Translations under genes and position numbers: made by a program | The notes under the pieces: model-generated | What the model was told of the DNA's origin: nothing | Seen by the model: the letters and a program-made list of their open reading frames with translations, nothing else | Database searches by the model: none | Shown: in pieces, positions 18,925 through 27,048 of the stretch | Layout of the letters: each line of letters begins with the position of its first letter | How positions within the stretch are numbered: position 1 is the first letter of the stretch | Assembly (NCBI RefSeq): GCF_029338315.1 | Contig: NZ_CP119794.1 | Span: 3,038,001-3,102,000 of the forward strand | Length of the DNA: 64,000 nucleotides | Direction of reading: 5' to 3' | Source of the DNA: Haloarcula regularis | GTDB taxonomy: Archaea; Halobacteriota; Halobacteria; Halobacteriales; Haloarculaceae

Positions 18925-20355
18925 ATGAGCTCAGACCAAGACCACCTCAAAGAGACCGACACCGAAGCCCGCTTCGAATTCAAGAAGGAGGAGAAGGCCG
19001 CCTTCCAGGCGGAGAAGGGCCTGACCGAGGAGACCATCCGGGTCATCTCGGACGACAAGGACGAACCCGAGTGGATGCTCGAGCGCCGCCTGCGCGCCCT
19101 CGAACAGTTCCAGCAGATGCCGATGCCCGAGGGCTGGCCGGGCGCGCCCGACCTCTCGGAGGTCGACGTCGCCGAGATCGTCCCGTACATCCGCCCGGAC
19201 ATCGAGACTCGCGGCGGCGCGGAGTCCTGGGAGGACCTCCCCGAAGAGATCAAGGACACCTTCGACAAGCTGGGCATCCCGGAGGCCGAGAAGAACGCCC
19301 TCTCGGGCGTCGGCGCCCAGTACGAGTCGGAGATCGTCTACCAGAACATGCAGGAGCGCTGGGAGGAGAAGGGCGTCATCTTCTGTGACATGGACAAGGC
19401 CGTCCAGGAACACGAAGACCTCGTCCGCGAGCACTTCATGACGAAGTGCGTCCCCCCGAGCGACAACAAGTTCGCCGCGCTCCACGGTGCCGTGTGGTCC
19501 GGCGGGTCCTTTGTCTACATCCCGGAGGACACCACCGTCGAGATGCCGGTCCAGGCGTACTTCCGCATGAACAGCGAGGGCATGGGCCAGTTCGAGCACA
19601 CGCTCATCATCGCCGAGGAGAACTCCGAGGTCCACTACATCGAGGGCTGTTCCGCCCCGAAGTACTCCGCCTTCAACCTCCACTCCGGCGGCGTCGAGGT
19701 GTTCGTCGGCGAGAACGCCCACGTCCAGTACTCGACCGTGCAGAACTGGTCGAAGAACACGTACAACCTCAACACCAAGCGCGCCATCGTCGAGGCCGAC
19801 GGGACGATGGAGTGGGTCTCCGGGTCCATGGGCTCGAAGGCCACGATGCTCTACCCCGCGACCATCCTGAAGGGCCCCGGCGCGACGGACAATCACATCA
19901 CCATCGCCTTCGCGGGCGAGGGTCAGGACATCGACACCGGCGCGAAGGTCTACCACAACGCGCCCAACACCAAATCGACCATCGAGTCCAAGTCCATCAG
20001 CAAGGACGGCGGCCGCACGAACTACCGCGGCCTCGTCCACATCGCCGACGGCGCCGAGGGCTCCTCGACGTCCGTCGAGTGTGACGCGCTGATGTTCGAC
20101 AACGAGTCGACGTCGGACACGATGCCGTACATGGAGATCCAGGAGAACAAGGTCGACGTCGCCCACGAGGCGACGGTCGGCAAGATCGGCGACGAGGACG
20201 TCTTCTACCTCCAGAGCCGCGGCCTGGACGACGACGACGCAAAGCAGATGATCGTCGCGGGCTTCATCGAGCCCATCACGGAGGAACTGCCCATCGAGTA
20301 CGCCGTCGAACTGAACCGCCTCATCGAACTGGAGATGGAGGGGTCGCTCGGATAA
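18925..20355 (+). CDS. sufB: SufB, Fe-S cluster scaffold protein
   Basis: 476 residues from the ATG at 18925, 31 nt after sufC; the frame extends upstream but overlaps sufC. The SufB core of parallel beta-helix repeats is clear (for example HYIEGCSAPKYSAFNLHSGG and the C-terminal EATVGKIGDEDVFYLQSRGL). SufB with SufD and SufC assembles and transfers Fe-S clusters. The N-terminal helical part (RFEFKKEEKAAFQAEKGL) is typical of the family. Only 2 nt separate it from sufD. Confidence 0.96.
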   Translation: MSSDQDHLKETDTEARFEFKKEEKAAFQAEKGLTEETIRVISDDKDEPEWMLERRLRALEQFQQMPMPEGWPGAPDLSEVDVAEIVPYIRPDIETRGGAESWEDLPEEIKDTFDKLGIPEAEKNALSGVGAQYESEIVYQNMQERWEEKGVIFCDMDKAVQEHEDLVREHFMTKCVPPSDNKFAALHGAVWSGGSFVYIPEDTTVEMPVQAYFRMNSEGMGQFEHTLIIAEENSEVHYIEGCSAPKYSAFNLHSGGVEVFVGENAHVQYSTVQNWSKNTYNLNTKRAIVEADGTMEWVSGSMGSKATMLYPATILKGPGATDNHITIAFAGEGQDIDTGAKVYHNAPNTKSTIESKSISKDGGRTNYRGLVHIADGAEGSSTSVECDALMFDNESTSDTMPYMEIQENKVDVAHEATVGKIGDEDVFYLQSRGLDDDDAKQMIVAGFIEPITEELPIEYAVELNRLIELEMEGSLG

Positions 20356-20357
20356 CA

Positions 20358-21569
20358 ATGAGTACGCAGGTACACGCAAATCTCACAGAGAGCCAGGTCG
20401 AACAGATCTCAGACGACTTGGGCGAGCCCGAGTGGCTGCTCGAGACGCGGAAAGACGCGCTCGCGGCGCTCGAGGACCTCGACATGCCCGACGTCATCCG
20501 CACGCCGGGCCGCACGTGGACGAACCTCGACGCGCTCGACTACGAGACGCTGGTCGACCCGCTCGACTACGCCCAGGAGAAAGACCGCATCGACGCCGAG
20601 GGCGTCGACGTGCTCTCCTGGAGCGAGGCGCTCGACGAGCACGGCGACACAATCGAGGAGCACTTCGGCAGCGTCGTCGACCCGCAGCGCGACTATCTGA
20701 CCGCGCTGTCGACCGCGCTGTTCTCGGCCGGAACCGTGGTCTACGTCCCCGAGGGCGTCGACGCCGAGGACGTGAAGATCCGGACCACGATGAACAGCAA
20801 GTCGCTGTTCAACTACACGCTGGTCCTCGCTGAGGAGTCTTCCTCGGTCACCATCCTGGAGCGACAGACGACGGGCGACGAGGTCGAGGGCGCGCGATAC
20901 TACTCAGGCGTCGTCGAAGCGGTCGGCGGCGAGAACGCCTACATCCAGTACGGCACGCTCCAGAACCTCTCGGAGGAGACCTACAACTACCAGGTCAAGC
21001 GCGGCCACGCCGACACCTACGGCACGGTCGACTGGATCGAGGGCAACATCGGCTCGCGCCTGACGAAGAGTAGCGTCGAGACGCGCCTGCTCGGTGACTC
21101 CAGCGAGTCCCAGATCGTCGGCGCCTTCTTCGGCCACAACGACCAGCACTTCGACATCGCGTCGCGTGTCTGGCACGAGGCCGAGCACACCGTCGCCGAC
21201 CTCGTGACCCGCGGCGTGCTCGACGACGAAGCCCGCTCGGTCTACGAGGGCGTCCAGGACGTCGGCCGCGAGGCCTGGGACACCTCCTCGTACCAGCGCG
21301 AGAACACGCTGATGCTCTCCGAGGAGTCCGAGGCCGACGCCTCGCCGAAGCTCATCATCAACAACCACGACACCGAGGCCTCCCACTCCGCGACGGTCGG
21401 CCAGGTCGACGACGAGGACATGTTCTACATGACTTCCCGCGGCGTCGACCCCGAGCGCGCGAAGAACATGCTCGTCGAGGGCTTCTTCGTGCCCGTCCTG
21501 GAGGAAGTCGCGGTCGACGAACTCCGCGAGGACTTAGACGACCTCATCGTCCAGCGCCTCACCGCGTAA
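20358..21569 (+). CDS. sufD: SufD, Fe-S cluster assembly protein
   Basis: 403 residues. The start lies 2 nt after the sufB stop. It is homologous to SufB in the core (SHSATVGQVDDEDMFYMTSR near the C-terminus) but shorter, as expected for SufD, which forms the SufBC2D complex. The N-terminus (DDLGEPEWLLETRKDAL) is the usual SufD helical region. It ends the three-gene operon; there is no cysteine desulfurase or SufU gene nearby, so sulfur supply must be encoded elsewhere. Confidence 0.94.
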   Translation: MSTQVHANLTESQVEQISDDLGEPEWLLETRKDALAALEDLDMPDVIRTPGRTWTNLDALDYETLVDPLDYAQEKDRIDAEGVDVLSWSEALDEHGDTIEEHFGSVVDPQRDYLTALSTALFSAGTVVYVPEGVDAEDVKIRTTMNSKSLFNYTLVLAEESSSVTILERQTTGDEVEGARYYSGVVEAVGGENAYIQYGTLQNLSEETYNYQVKRGHADTYGTVDWIEGNIGSRLTKSSVETRLLGDSSESQIVGAFFGHNDQHFDIASRVWHEAEHTVADLVTRGVLDDEARSVYEGVQDVGREAWDTSSYQRENTLMLSEESEADASPKLIINNHDTEASHSATVGQVDDEDMFYMTSRGVDPERAKNMLVEGFFVPVLEEVAVDELREDLDDLIVQRLTA

Positions 21570-21689
21570 GGTCGCGGTCGACTGCGCGATCCACTTTTCG
21601 ATTTCGTCACGTTCGGCGACAGAGACGGACCAGTCGCACGTCCGGCCCCGACCACAACCCGGATTGGCGACGGGCGCGTGTGTCGACAC

Positions 21690-22196
21690 GTGCCGTTCGA
21701 AACCCCACCACTCGTCCCGGCCGACGTCGCCGTCCCCGACCGGCTGGAAACGGACGCGTTCGTCGTCCGCCCGCTGACGATCGAGGACGCCGAGATGGAC
21801 TACGAGGCGGTCACGACGAGCCGCGAGCGACTGCGGGGGACCTTCGGGCCCGCGGACGCCTGGCCCGAACCGGACCTGACGCTCGGGCAGAACCGCATCG
21901 ACCTCGCCTGGCACCAGAAGGAACACCAGCGCCGCGACGCGTTCACCTACGCCGTCGTCGACCCCGACGAGACGGTCGAACTGGGCTGTGTGTACGTCCA
22001 GCCGACCCGCGTCGACGGGTACGACGCGGCGGTGTACTACTGGACGTCCGCGACGGCGTTCACTCGCGGGCTCGACGCCGCGATCGAGGAAGCGGTCCGC
22101 GAGTGGGTCGAGACCGACTGGCCCTTCGAGTCCGTCGCGTACCCCGGCCGGGACCTCGCCTGGGTCGACTTTCCGCCGGCCACGGACGGAACCTGA
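21690..22196 (+). CDS. GNAT-family N-acetyltransferase
   Basis: 168 residues from a GTG at 21690 (VPFETPPLVPADV); an alternative GTG at 21678 adds four residues. It has the N-terminal beta-strand layout FVVRPLTIEDAEMDYEAV, then YAVVDPDETVELGCVYVQP and a C-terminal helix-strand pair. The acetyl-CoA P-loop (Q/RxxGxG/A) is weak or absent, as in a subset of haloarchaeal GNAT-like proteins, so the substrate and even the activity are uncertain. It lies 120 nt after sufD and converges on the GH13 gene. Confidence 0.72.
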   Translation: MPFETPPLVPADVAVPDRLETDAFVVRPLTIEDAEMDYEAVTTSRERLRGTFGPADAWPEPDLTLGQNRIDLAWHQKEHQRRDAFTYAVVDPDETVELGCVYVQPTRVDGYDAAVYYWTSATAFTRGLDAAIEEAVREWVETDWPFESVAYPGRDLAWVDFPPATDGT

Positions 22197-22232
22197 GCCA
22201 ACTTCCGAACGCGGCGCCGACGCCGTTCACTC

Positions 22233-23861
22233 TCAGTCGGACTTGTCGCCGCGGAGCCAGACGTAGTCGTGGCCCGCGAGCGAGAAGGTGACGCCGCCCT
22301 CGGCGACGTGATAGTCGCCCGCGCCGAGTTCTTTCGTCGTGTCGGCCGCGGGGACCTCCCACTGGAGCACCGACTCGCGGGGCTCGCCGGCGAAGTTGTG
22401 CGCGAAGATGAGCGCCACGTCGTCGGTGTCGACGCGGTGGACCATCACGTCCTTGTGGCCCGAGTCGGCCATGTGGAACCGGCCGTCGCTTATCTCTGTG
22501 TTGGCGTGGCGAGCGTCGATGACCCGCTGGATGCGCGAGAGCAGGGAGTCGGGGTCGCCGCGCTGGTCGGCGACGTTGACGTGGGTGAAGTCGTACGGCT
22601 TGTCGACGATTGGCGGGTTGTAACAGTCCTCGCGGTCGGCCGTCGAGAAGCCGCCGTTCTCGCTGTCGTCCCACTGCATCGGCGTCCGGACGGACTCGCG
22701 CTCGTCGAGCCAGAGGTCCGAGCCCATGCCGATCTCGTCGCCCGAGAGCACGACCGGGGTGCCGGGGTACGAGAACAGCAGGCTGTGGGCCATCGCGATG
22801 CGGTCGTGGTCGTGGTCGTAGAGGTCCGCCAGGCGCAGGCGGTGGCCGCGACCGAAGATCCACGAGGAGCCGTCTTCGGGCCCGAAGTACTCCTTGGCGT
22901 GCTGGAGGGTCTCGTGGGGGAGTTTCAGCAGGTTCCACTCGTCGTGGTTGCGCAGGAAGTTCGCCCACTGGCCCACGCCGGAGACGTCGGGCAGAATCTC
23001 GTCGGCCCGGCGGAGCGGCCAGACGTCCTCGACGCCGATGCCGTAGACCATGTGGGCGTTGAGGACGAAGTTGAACATCAGGTCGAAGGCCTCGCCGTCG
23101 GCGAAGTAGTGGTCGAGGTGTTCGGGCTGGTCGTCGGCCTCGGCCAGCAGGATAGCGTCGGACTTGGCCTCGCGGACGACCTCTTTCATCTCGACGAAGA
23201 GGCCGATGTCCTCGGTCGTGGCGTTGTGTCCCTTCTCGATGAGCATCGGATGTGCGGCGTCGATGCGGAAGCCGTCGGCGCCCTTCTCCAGCCAGAAGCG
23301 GAGGATGTCGTGCATCTCGTCGCGCACGGCCGGGTTCGAGACGTTGAGGTCGGGCTGGTGGTGGTAGAACTGGTGGAAGTAGTGTTTGCCGGCCACCTCG
23401 TCGTAGGACCAGACGCCGTCCTCGTACTCGGGGAAGATGTTCGAGGTGTGGTAGGCGTCCTCGAGGTGGCTGGTCCAGAGGTAGTAGTCGTGGTACTTCG
23501 ATTCGGGGTCCTCGCGGGCCTTCTGGAACCACTCGTGGTCGATGGAGGTGTGGTTCAACACGAGGTCGGTGAGGACCCGGATGTCCCGGTCGTGGGCCTT
23601 CTCTGCGAGTTCCTCGAAGTCCTCGAGGGTGCCCAGGCGGTCGTCGACGGCGCGGTAGTCGGCCACGTCGTAGCCGTTGTCGCGCAGCGGGCTCGGGTAG
23701 AAGGGGCGGAGCCAGAGGCAGTCGACGCCGAGCGCCTCGAGGTAGTCGACCTTCTCGATGAGTCCCTGGAAGTCGCCCCAGCCGTCGCCGTCGCTGTCCT
23801 TGAACGTCTTCACGTCGAGCGAGTAGATGACCGCGTCCTCGTGCCAGTCGGGGTCAGTCAT
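22233..23861 (-). CDS. GH13 family enzyme, trehalose-synthase/alpha-glucosidase-like
   Basis: 542 residues from the ATG at 23861. The (beta/alpha)8 barrel has the four GH13 regions: DLVLNHTS (residues 99-106), GFRIDAAHP with nucleophile D201, LLAEADD with acid/base E241, and NFLRNHDE with D307. The N-terminal stretch (VIYSLDVKTFKDSDGDGWGD) and RPFYPSPLRDNGYDVADY resemble trehalose synthase (maltose to trehalose) and related glucosylhydrolases. The substrate cannot be fixed from motifs alone. It is transcribed divergently from the ferritin-like/SirR pair. Confidence 0.87.
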   Translation of the reverse strand: MTDPDWHEDAVIYSLDVKTFKDSDGDGWGDFQGLIEKVDYLEALGVDCLWLRPFYPSPLRDNGYDVADYRAVDDRLGTLEDFEELAEKAHDRDIRVLTDLVLNHTSIDHEWFQKAREDPESKYHDYYLWTSHLEDAYHTSNIFPEYEDGVWSYDEVAGKHYFHQFYHHQPDLNVSNPAVRDEMHDILRFWLEKGADGFRIDAAHPMLIEKGHNATTEDIGLFVEMKEVVREAKSDAILLAEADDQPEHLDHYFADGEAFDLMFNFVLNAHMVYGIGVEDVWPLRRADEILPDVSGVGQWANFLRNHDEWNLLKLPHETLQHAKEYFGPEDGSSWIFGRGHRLRLADLYDHDHDRIAMAHSLLFSYPGTPVVLSGDEIGMGSDLWLDERESVRTPMQWDDSENGGFSTADREDCYNPPIVDKPYDFTHVNVADQRGDPDSLLSRIQRVIDARHANTEISDGRFHMADSGHKDVMVHRVDTDDVALIFAHNFAGEPRESVLQWEVPAADTTKELGAGDYHVAEGGVTFSLAGHDYVWLRGDKSD

Positions 23862-23935
23862 TGTCCTGGCGTACACCTCCGGGGGGCGGAAAGTTAGCGT
23901 TTCGACTCCCATCGTGGCTGTAGGCCACAGGGAAC

Positions 23936-23943
23936 GGCTTAAG
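23936..23943 (+). promoter_or_regulatory. TATA-like box for the leader ORF/ferritin-like/SirR transcript
   Basis: GCTTAAGT lies about 25-30 bp before an ATG at 23968. This spacing predicts a leaderless mRNA starting at the short leader ORF rather than at the ferritin-like gene 41 nt further on. Confidence 0.4.
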
Positions 23944-23967
23944 TCGCCGCCTCCCGGATGTGCGGGC

Positions 23968-24012
23968 ATGATCGAATCGCCCCGTCACCGCCGACCGGAG
24001 GTGTTCCGATGA
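23968..24012 (+). CDS. Possible 14-aa leader peptide upstream of ferritin-like gene
   Basis: The short frame reads MIESPRHRRPEVFR, and its TGA overlaps the ATG of the next gene in an ATGA junction. The ATG is at leaderless distance from the TATA-like box, while the following gene has its own Shine-Dalgarno-like GGAGGTG (about 23996-24002). This arrangement would couple translation of the iron-related genes to the leader. It is too short to judge by homology, so it may be fortuitous. Confidence 0.35.
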   Translation: MIESPRHRRPEVFR

Positions 24013-24482
24013 GCCTCCGTGCCCCCATCGCGTCGGACCACCAGCTGGCGCGCCTCCTCCAGATCGGCATCGTCCTCGAGGAGGTCGTCGAGGCCCGCGC
24101 CGAGAAACACGCCGAGGCGACCCAGGACGCCGAGGTGGTCGCGATGCTCGAGGACGCCGTCGCGGAGTCGGCCGAGCACCGCGAGCGACTGGAGGCCATC
24201 ATCGCCGACCTCGACGCGGAGACGGTCCCCTTCGACGAGATACAGACGCTCGTCGAGGCCCAGTACGAGGCCGACCAGGACTTCGACGGCATCCTCTACG
24301 ACCAGCTGTGCAACGAGGAGACCGCCTATAAGTTCTACGACGACCTCATCGGCGCCATCGAGGCCTCGGACGCCGACTTCGGCGTCGACCGGACGCACCT
24401 GCTGTCGGTCCTCGAGACCATCCGCGACGAGGAGGCCGACGGCGTCGAGGAAGTCACCGAGCTCATGGAGGACTACCGATGA
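24009..24482 (+). CDS. Ferritin-like (four-helix) protein paired with metal regulator
   Basis: 157 residues. Mostly helical and acidic, with helices carrying EVVEARAEKH and ESAEHRERLEAI, where the Glu/His spacing resembles di-iron ferritin-like or rubrerythrin-like proteins; further helices hold NEETAYKFYDDL. The start is supported by GGAGGTG six nt upstream. The stop overlaps the DtxR-type gene by 4 nt. An iron-storage, iron-sensing or oxidative-stress role is plausible from its partner and the nearby suf operon, but the metal site is not proven. Confidence 0.65.
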   Translation: MSLRAPIASDHQLARLLQIGIVLEEVVEARAEKHAEATQDAEVVAMLEDAVAESAEHRERLEAIIADLDAETVPFDEIQTLVEAQYEADQDFDGILYDQLCNEETAYKFYDDLIGAIEASDADFGVDRTHLLSVLETIRDEEADGVEEVTELMEDYR

Positions 24483-24913
24483 ACACCCAGGCCCAGTACC
24501 TCAAGGCCATCTACCTCGCACAGCAACAGGCTGACGGCCCCGCCTCGACGGGCGCCGTCGCTGACTTCCTGGACGTGAGTCCGGCCAGCGCGAACGAGAT
24601 GATCGGGAAACTGGAGTCCCGCGGCCTCCTCGAACACGAGAAGTATAAGGGCGTGGACCTCACCGACGAGGGCATCCAGCAGGCCCGCGACGCCCTCCAG
24701 AACTACTGTATCATCGAGCGGTTCCTCGTCGAGGTCCTGGAGGTCGAACAGTTCCGCACGGAGGCCAAACAGCTCGAGGGCGTCATCGACGAGACGGTGG
24801 CCGAGCGCCTCGACACCATCATCGACCGCGAACCACAGTGTCCGGACTGCTTCGACGCCGAGGACGACGTCTGTGGCCTGCTCGACGTCGAGGCCGAAGT
24901 CACCAGCGACTGA
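24479..24913 (+). CDS. DtxR/MntR-family metal-dependent transcriptional regulator (SirR-like)
   Basis: 144 residues. The N-terminal winged helix (YLKAIYLAQQQ..., DFLDVSPASANEMIGKL) matches the DtxR family. It is followed by the dimerisation/metal region (IIERFLVEVLEVEQFRTEA, then LEGVIDETVAERLD). The C-terminus has a PQCPDCF...DVC cysteine cluster, which could bind metal and is not in classic DtxR. No SH3-like domain is present. It probably represses iron or manganese genes when the metal is bound. Co-translation with the ferritin-like gene suggests a regulatory unit, and nearby sufCBD is a plausible target. Confidence 0.85.
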   Translation: MNTQAQYLKAIYLAQQQADGPASTGAVADFLDVSPASANEMIGKLESRGLLEHEKYKGVDLTDEGIQQARDALQNYCIIERFLVEVLEVEQFRTEAKQLEGVIDETVAERLDTIIDREPQCPDCFDAEDDVCGLLDVEAEVTSD

Positions 24914-24974
24914 CTGGTCTCGAAGCGTTCAAGTACGCTCCGGCGAACGATACCGATAGCGTCCCGCAGTCCCG

Positions 24975-24998
24975 CGGGACGAACGCAGCGAAGTCCCG
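24975..24998. repeat. Hairpin with GAACGCAGCGA loop overlapping the tRNA 5' end
   Basis: The stem is CGGGAC (24975-24980) with GTCCCG (24993-24998), and the loop is GAACGCAGCGAA. The right arm is the acceptor strand of tRNA-Gln itself. A perfect 12-bp palindrome GTCCCGCGGGAC (24969-24980) overlaps it, and AGTCCCG, the tRNA 5' acceptor sequence, also occurs at 24968. It could compete with tRNA folding or mark an old recombination. Confidence 0.45.
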
Positions 24999-25093
24999 TG
25001 GTGTAGTGGCCAATCATAAGGGCCTTTGGAGGCGTTCGGGTTCCCGTTCGTCGAAGATAGCCCTTGACGGCGGTTCGAATCCGCCCGGGACTA
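24992..25093 (+). tRNA. tRNA-Gln (anticodon TTG) with a 29-nt intron
   Basis: The acceptor stem AGTCCCG/CGGGACT closes the molecule, with a T-arm GGCGG-TTCGAAT-CCGCC and anticodon stem AGGGC/GCCCT. The loop is CTTTGGA, with anticodon TTG at 25026-25028. The intron is at 25030-25058, after position 37. The bulge-helix-bulge is complete: bulge GGA, central helix CTTT/GAAG (one G-U pair), bulge ATA, then inner helix GGCG/CGTC, with both cuts after the second bulge base. CCA is not encoded. Introns in haloarchaeal tRNA-Gln(UUG) are known. Confidence 0.93.
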
Positions 25094-25131
25094 CTTCTGC
25101 GAGCGACAGCGAGCAATCGTAGTTACGACGC

Positions 25132-25183
25132 GGATTCGAACCCTGGAAACCGAACGGAGTGAGGTTTCCTCCGGTTCGAATCC
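25132..25183. repeat. Nested inverted repeat with a tRNA T-arm-like sequence
   Basis: The outer arms GGATTCGAACC (25132-25142) and GGTTCGAATCC (25173-25183) are perfect inverted copies. The inner arms are GGAAACC (25145-25151) and GGTTTCC (25163-25169), and the loop is GAACGGAGTGA. The right outer arm and following bases (25172-25190) match the tRNA-Gln 3' region (25071-25089) at 18 of 19 positions. The rest of 25094-25513 has no gene I can support; short frames there have poor composition. An AT-rich GTTTTATAAC near 25464-25473 is the likely promoter of the next gene. Confidence 0.5.
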
Positions 25184-25513
25184 ACCCGGGTGCAAGACTC
25201 CCGTCGCCCGGAGGCCGTCGGACTACCCGGCCGAGCCGACTGCGCTCGAGGGGCCCGAGGTCGCCAAACGGACTCCGAAACGGGTTATCGAATTCGAAAA
25301 CGAGTGGCCTGTTCGAAGGCACTCACGGGGGCGGTTTTCACAGAGTCCGCTCAGACCTCCGAAGAGCGCCCAATGCGTGGGAACTGGCTCAGAGGGCGAC
25401 AAATATCGTGGCGTTCCTGACGGCGAATTGAGACGTCATTCCCACAACAGATACTTCCAGTTAGTTTTATAACATTACAGGATGACATGTGTCATACACT
25501 TGGCAACGAAACA

Positions 25514-26758
25514 ATGATTTCTGATAACAAAACGGCAACCGTCTCGGCGAACGGCATCCTCGTCGAACGGACGCTATCAGTGGAGGACGGGTGGGTCGTC
25601 GGTACCATCCAGGTCGAGTCCATCAGCCAGCGGCCGGACGTAGTGCACGTCGTCGAGGAGTTTCCCGACGACCTGCCGGTCGAGAGCGTCGGCTTCAAGC
25701 GGGACGACCCGCCCAGCGACGGGGAGATAACGCCCCAGCGGGTGTCGGTGCGGCTCCCGGTCGAGGACGACGCCGTCAGCGTCGACTTCGGCATTGAACT
25801 GGCCGACCCGGTGAGCGACGTGGCGTTCGAGGAACCGCAAATCGAGCGCGTCGATGCTGCCGACCCGTCGAACTCGGTCGCACAGACCGATGGCGGCGAG
25901 AACCCTGCTGCCCAGACAGACGGCGACGCGGCCACCGCCGCGCCCCAAAGCGCCGACGGCAGTGGGGCCACTGGCGGCACGGACGCACCGAAGGGGGCCG
26001 ACGGGAGCTCACCGTCGGCCTCGGACGGGGGACAGCAGGGCGTCTACGCCCCGTCGACCTCCGTGAAAGACGTTATCCGGGGAGCCAACACGGACGACGC
26101 CGACGAGGACGACGGCACAGGCGAGTCAACGCAGGTGCAATCGCCGCGGCGGAGCGTCGAGACCCGACTCGACTACCTCTCGGCACGGGTCGACGAGTTC
26201 GCGGCCTACACCACCGCGCTGGAGTCGTTCTTAGACGAGCAGGGCACAGCCCAGGAGTTCATCGACAGGGTCGACGAGGAGGTAGCGGAGCTGGCGGCCG
26301 CTGTCGAGGAGGTCTCGGCAGACGTCGACGCCGTCCGGGAGACGAACCAGGACCTCGGTGACGAACTCCGGCGCCGGGCCGACGACCTGGAGGCGCGCAT
26401 CGAGGACGCACGAGGGGCCGTCGAGGACGACCTCGACGACGTCAGGGCGCAGGTCGACGACGACGTGGCGCGACTCGACACGCAGCTCGACGATCAGGGC
26501 GAGGACCTCGACTCGCTGCGCGCCGACTACGAGGCGCTCGAGGCCCGCGTCAGCGACATCGAAGCGGAGATAGAACGCAACGCAGAGACCGTCGACTCGG
26601 TCGAGGCCAGCGTCTCGGACGTCGCCGCCGACGTCGACGCGCTTCAGGCGGAGGTCGAGACGCTCCGCGGTGACGTCGAGGGACTCAGCGAGTTCCGGGC
26701 GTCGCTGGCCGACGCCTTCGGCGGCGCCGGGGAGCCCGCCACGCCCGTCGACGAGTAG
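25514..26758 (+). CDS. Acidic coiled-coil protein of unknown function
   Basis: 414 residues from the ATG at 25514, chosen because a TATA-like GTTTTATAAC lies about 45 bp upstream; an ATG at 25487 is also possible. Residues 1-110 look like a beta-rich domain (ILVERTLSVEDGWVVGTIQV, then DVVHVVEEFPDDLPVESVGF). Residues 110-195 are low-complexity linker (Ala, Gly, Asp, Gln, Thr). Residues 200-405 form a long coiled coil with Asp/Glu/Arg heptads. There is no signal peptide or TM segment. The layout suggests a cytoplasmic scaffold, but I do not recognise the family. The membrane protein at 26848 follows on the same strand. Confidence 0.7.
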   Translation: MISDNKTATVSANGILVERTLSVEDGWVVGTIQVESISQRPDVVHVVEEFPDDLPVESVGFKRDDPPSDGEITPQRVSVRLPVEDDAVSVDFGIELADPVSDVAFEEPQIERVDAADPSNSVAQTDGGENPAAQTDGDAATAAPQSADGSGATGGTDAPKGADGSSPSASDGGQQGVYAPSTSVKDVIRGANTDDADEDDGTGESTQVQSPRRSVETRLDYLSARVDEFAAYTTALESFLDEQGTAQEFIDRVDEEVAELAAAVEEVSADVDAVRETNQDLGDELRRRADDLEARIEDARGAVEDDLDDVRAQVDDDVARLDTQLDDQGEDLDSLRADYEALEARVSDIEAEIERNAETVDSVEASVSDVAADVDALQAEVETLRGDVEGLSEFRASLADAFGGAGEPATPVDE

Positions 26759-26816
26759 CGCCACTCCACCCGCATGCTAACGGGAGCCATTCCCAGTCCG
26801 CGAGAAACCACGGGCC

Positions 26817-26826
26817 GGTTATAATG
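26817..26826 (+). promoter_or_regulatory. TATA-like box for small membrane protein gene
   Basis: GGTTATAATG lies about 25-28 bp before the ATG at 26848, the spacing of a leaderless haloarchaeal promoter. It overlaps the ATG at 26824, which argues against that earlier start. Confidence 0.4.
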
Positions 26827-26847
26827 AATGATATCTTACCTTTAGAT

Positions 26848-27048
26848 ATGCTCTATGAGACACTGCTCCCGTCGGTCCTCGGCGAAGCGGCACCGGCCAC
26901 GCTCACCGTCGACGTCGCCGTCGGCGTCCTCGTCGCGGTGGTCCTCTTTGCCCTCTACTACAAGCTGATACTTCTCCGGGCAAAGCGGGGTCGTGCGCGG
27001 GACGGGCCCAACGACGGCGGTTCGTCGAGGCGCGATACAGGGAACTAG
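26848..27048 (+). CDS. Small single-TM protein, unknown
   Basis: 66 residues from ATG 26848 (74 if the ATG at 26824 is used). One TM helix lies at about residues 24-45 (VDVAVGVLVAVVLFALYYKL), followed by a basic cytoplasmic-looking tail rich in Arg, Lys and Gly. It lies about 90 bp downstream of the unknown coiled-coil gene. Its stop overlaps that of the convergent GNAT gene through a shared CTAG. No family was recognised. Confidence 0.55.
   Translation: MLYETLLPSVLGEAAPATLTVDVAVGVLVAVVLFALYYKLILLRAKRGRARDGPNDGGSSRRDTGN

Noticed and set aside
21534..21926. Minus-strand frame of 130 codons between sufD and the GNAT gene
   Set aside because: Most of it is antisense to the GNAT gene; the last 40 codons look slightly protein-like but there is no start signal or motif.
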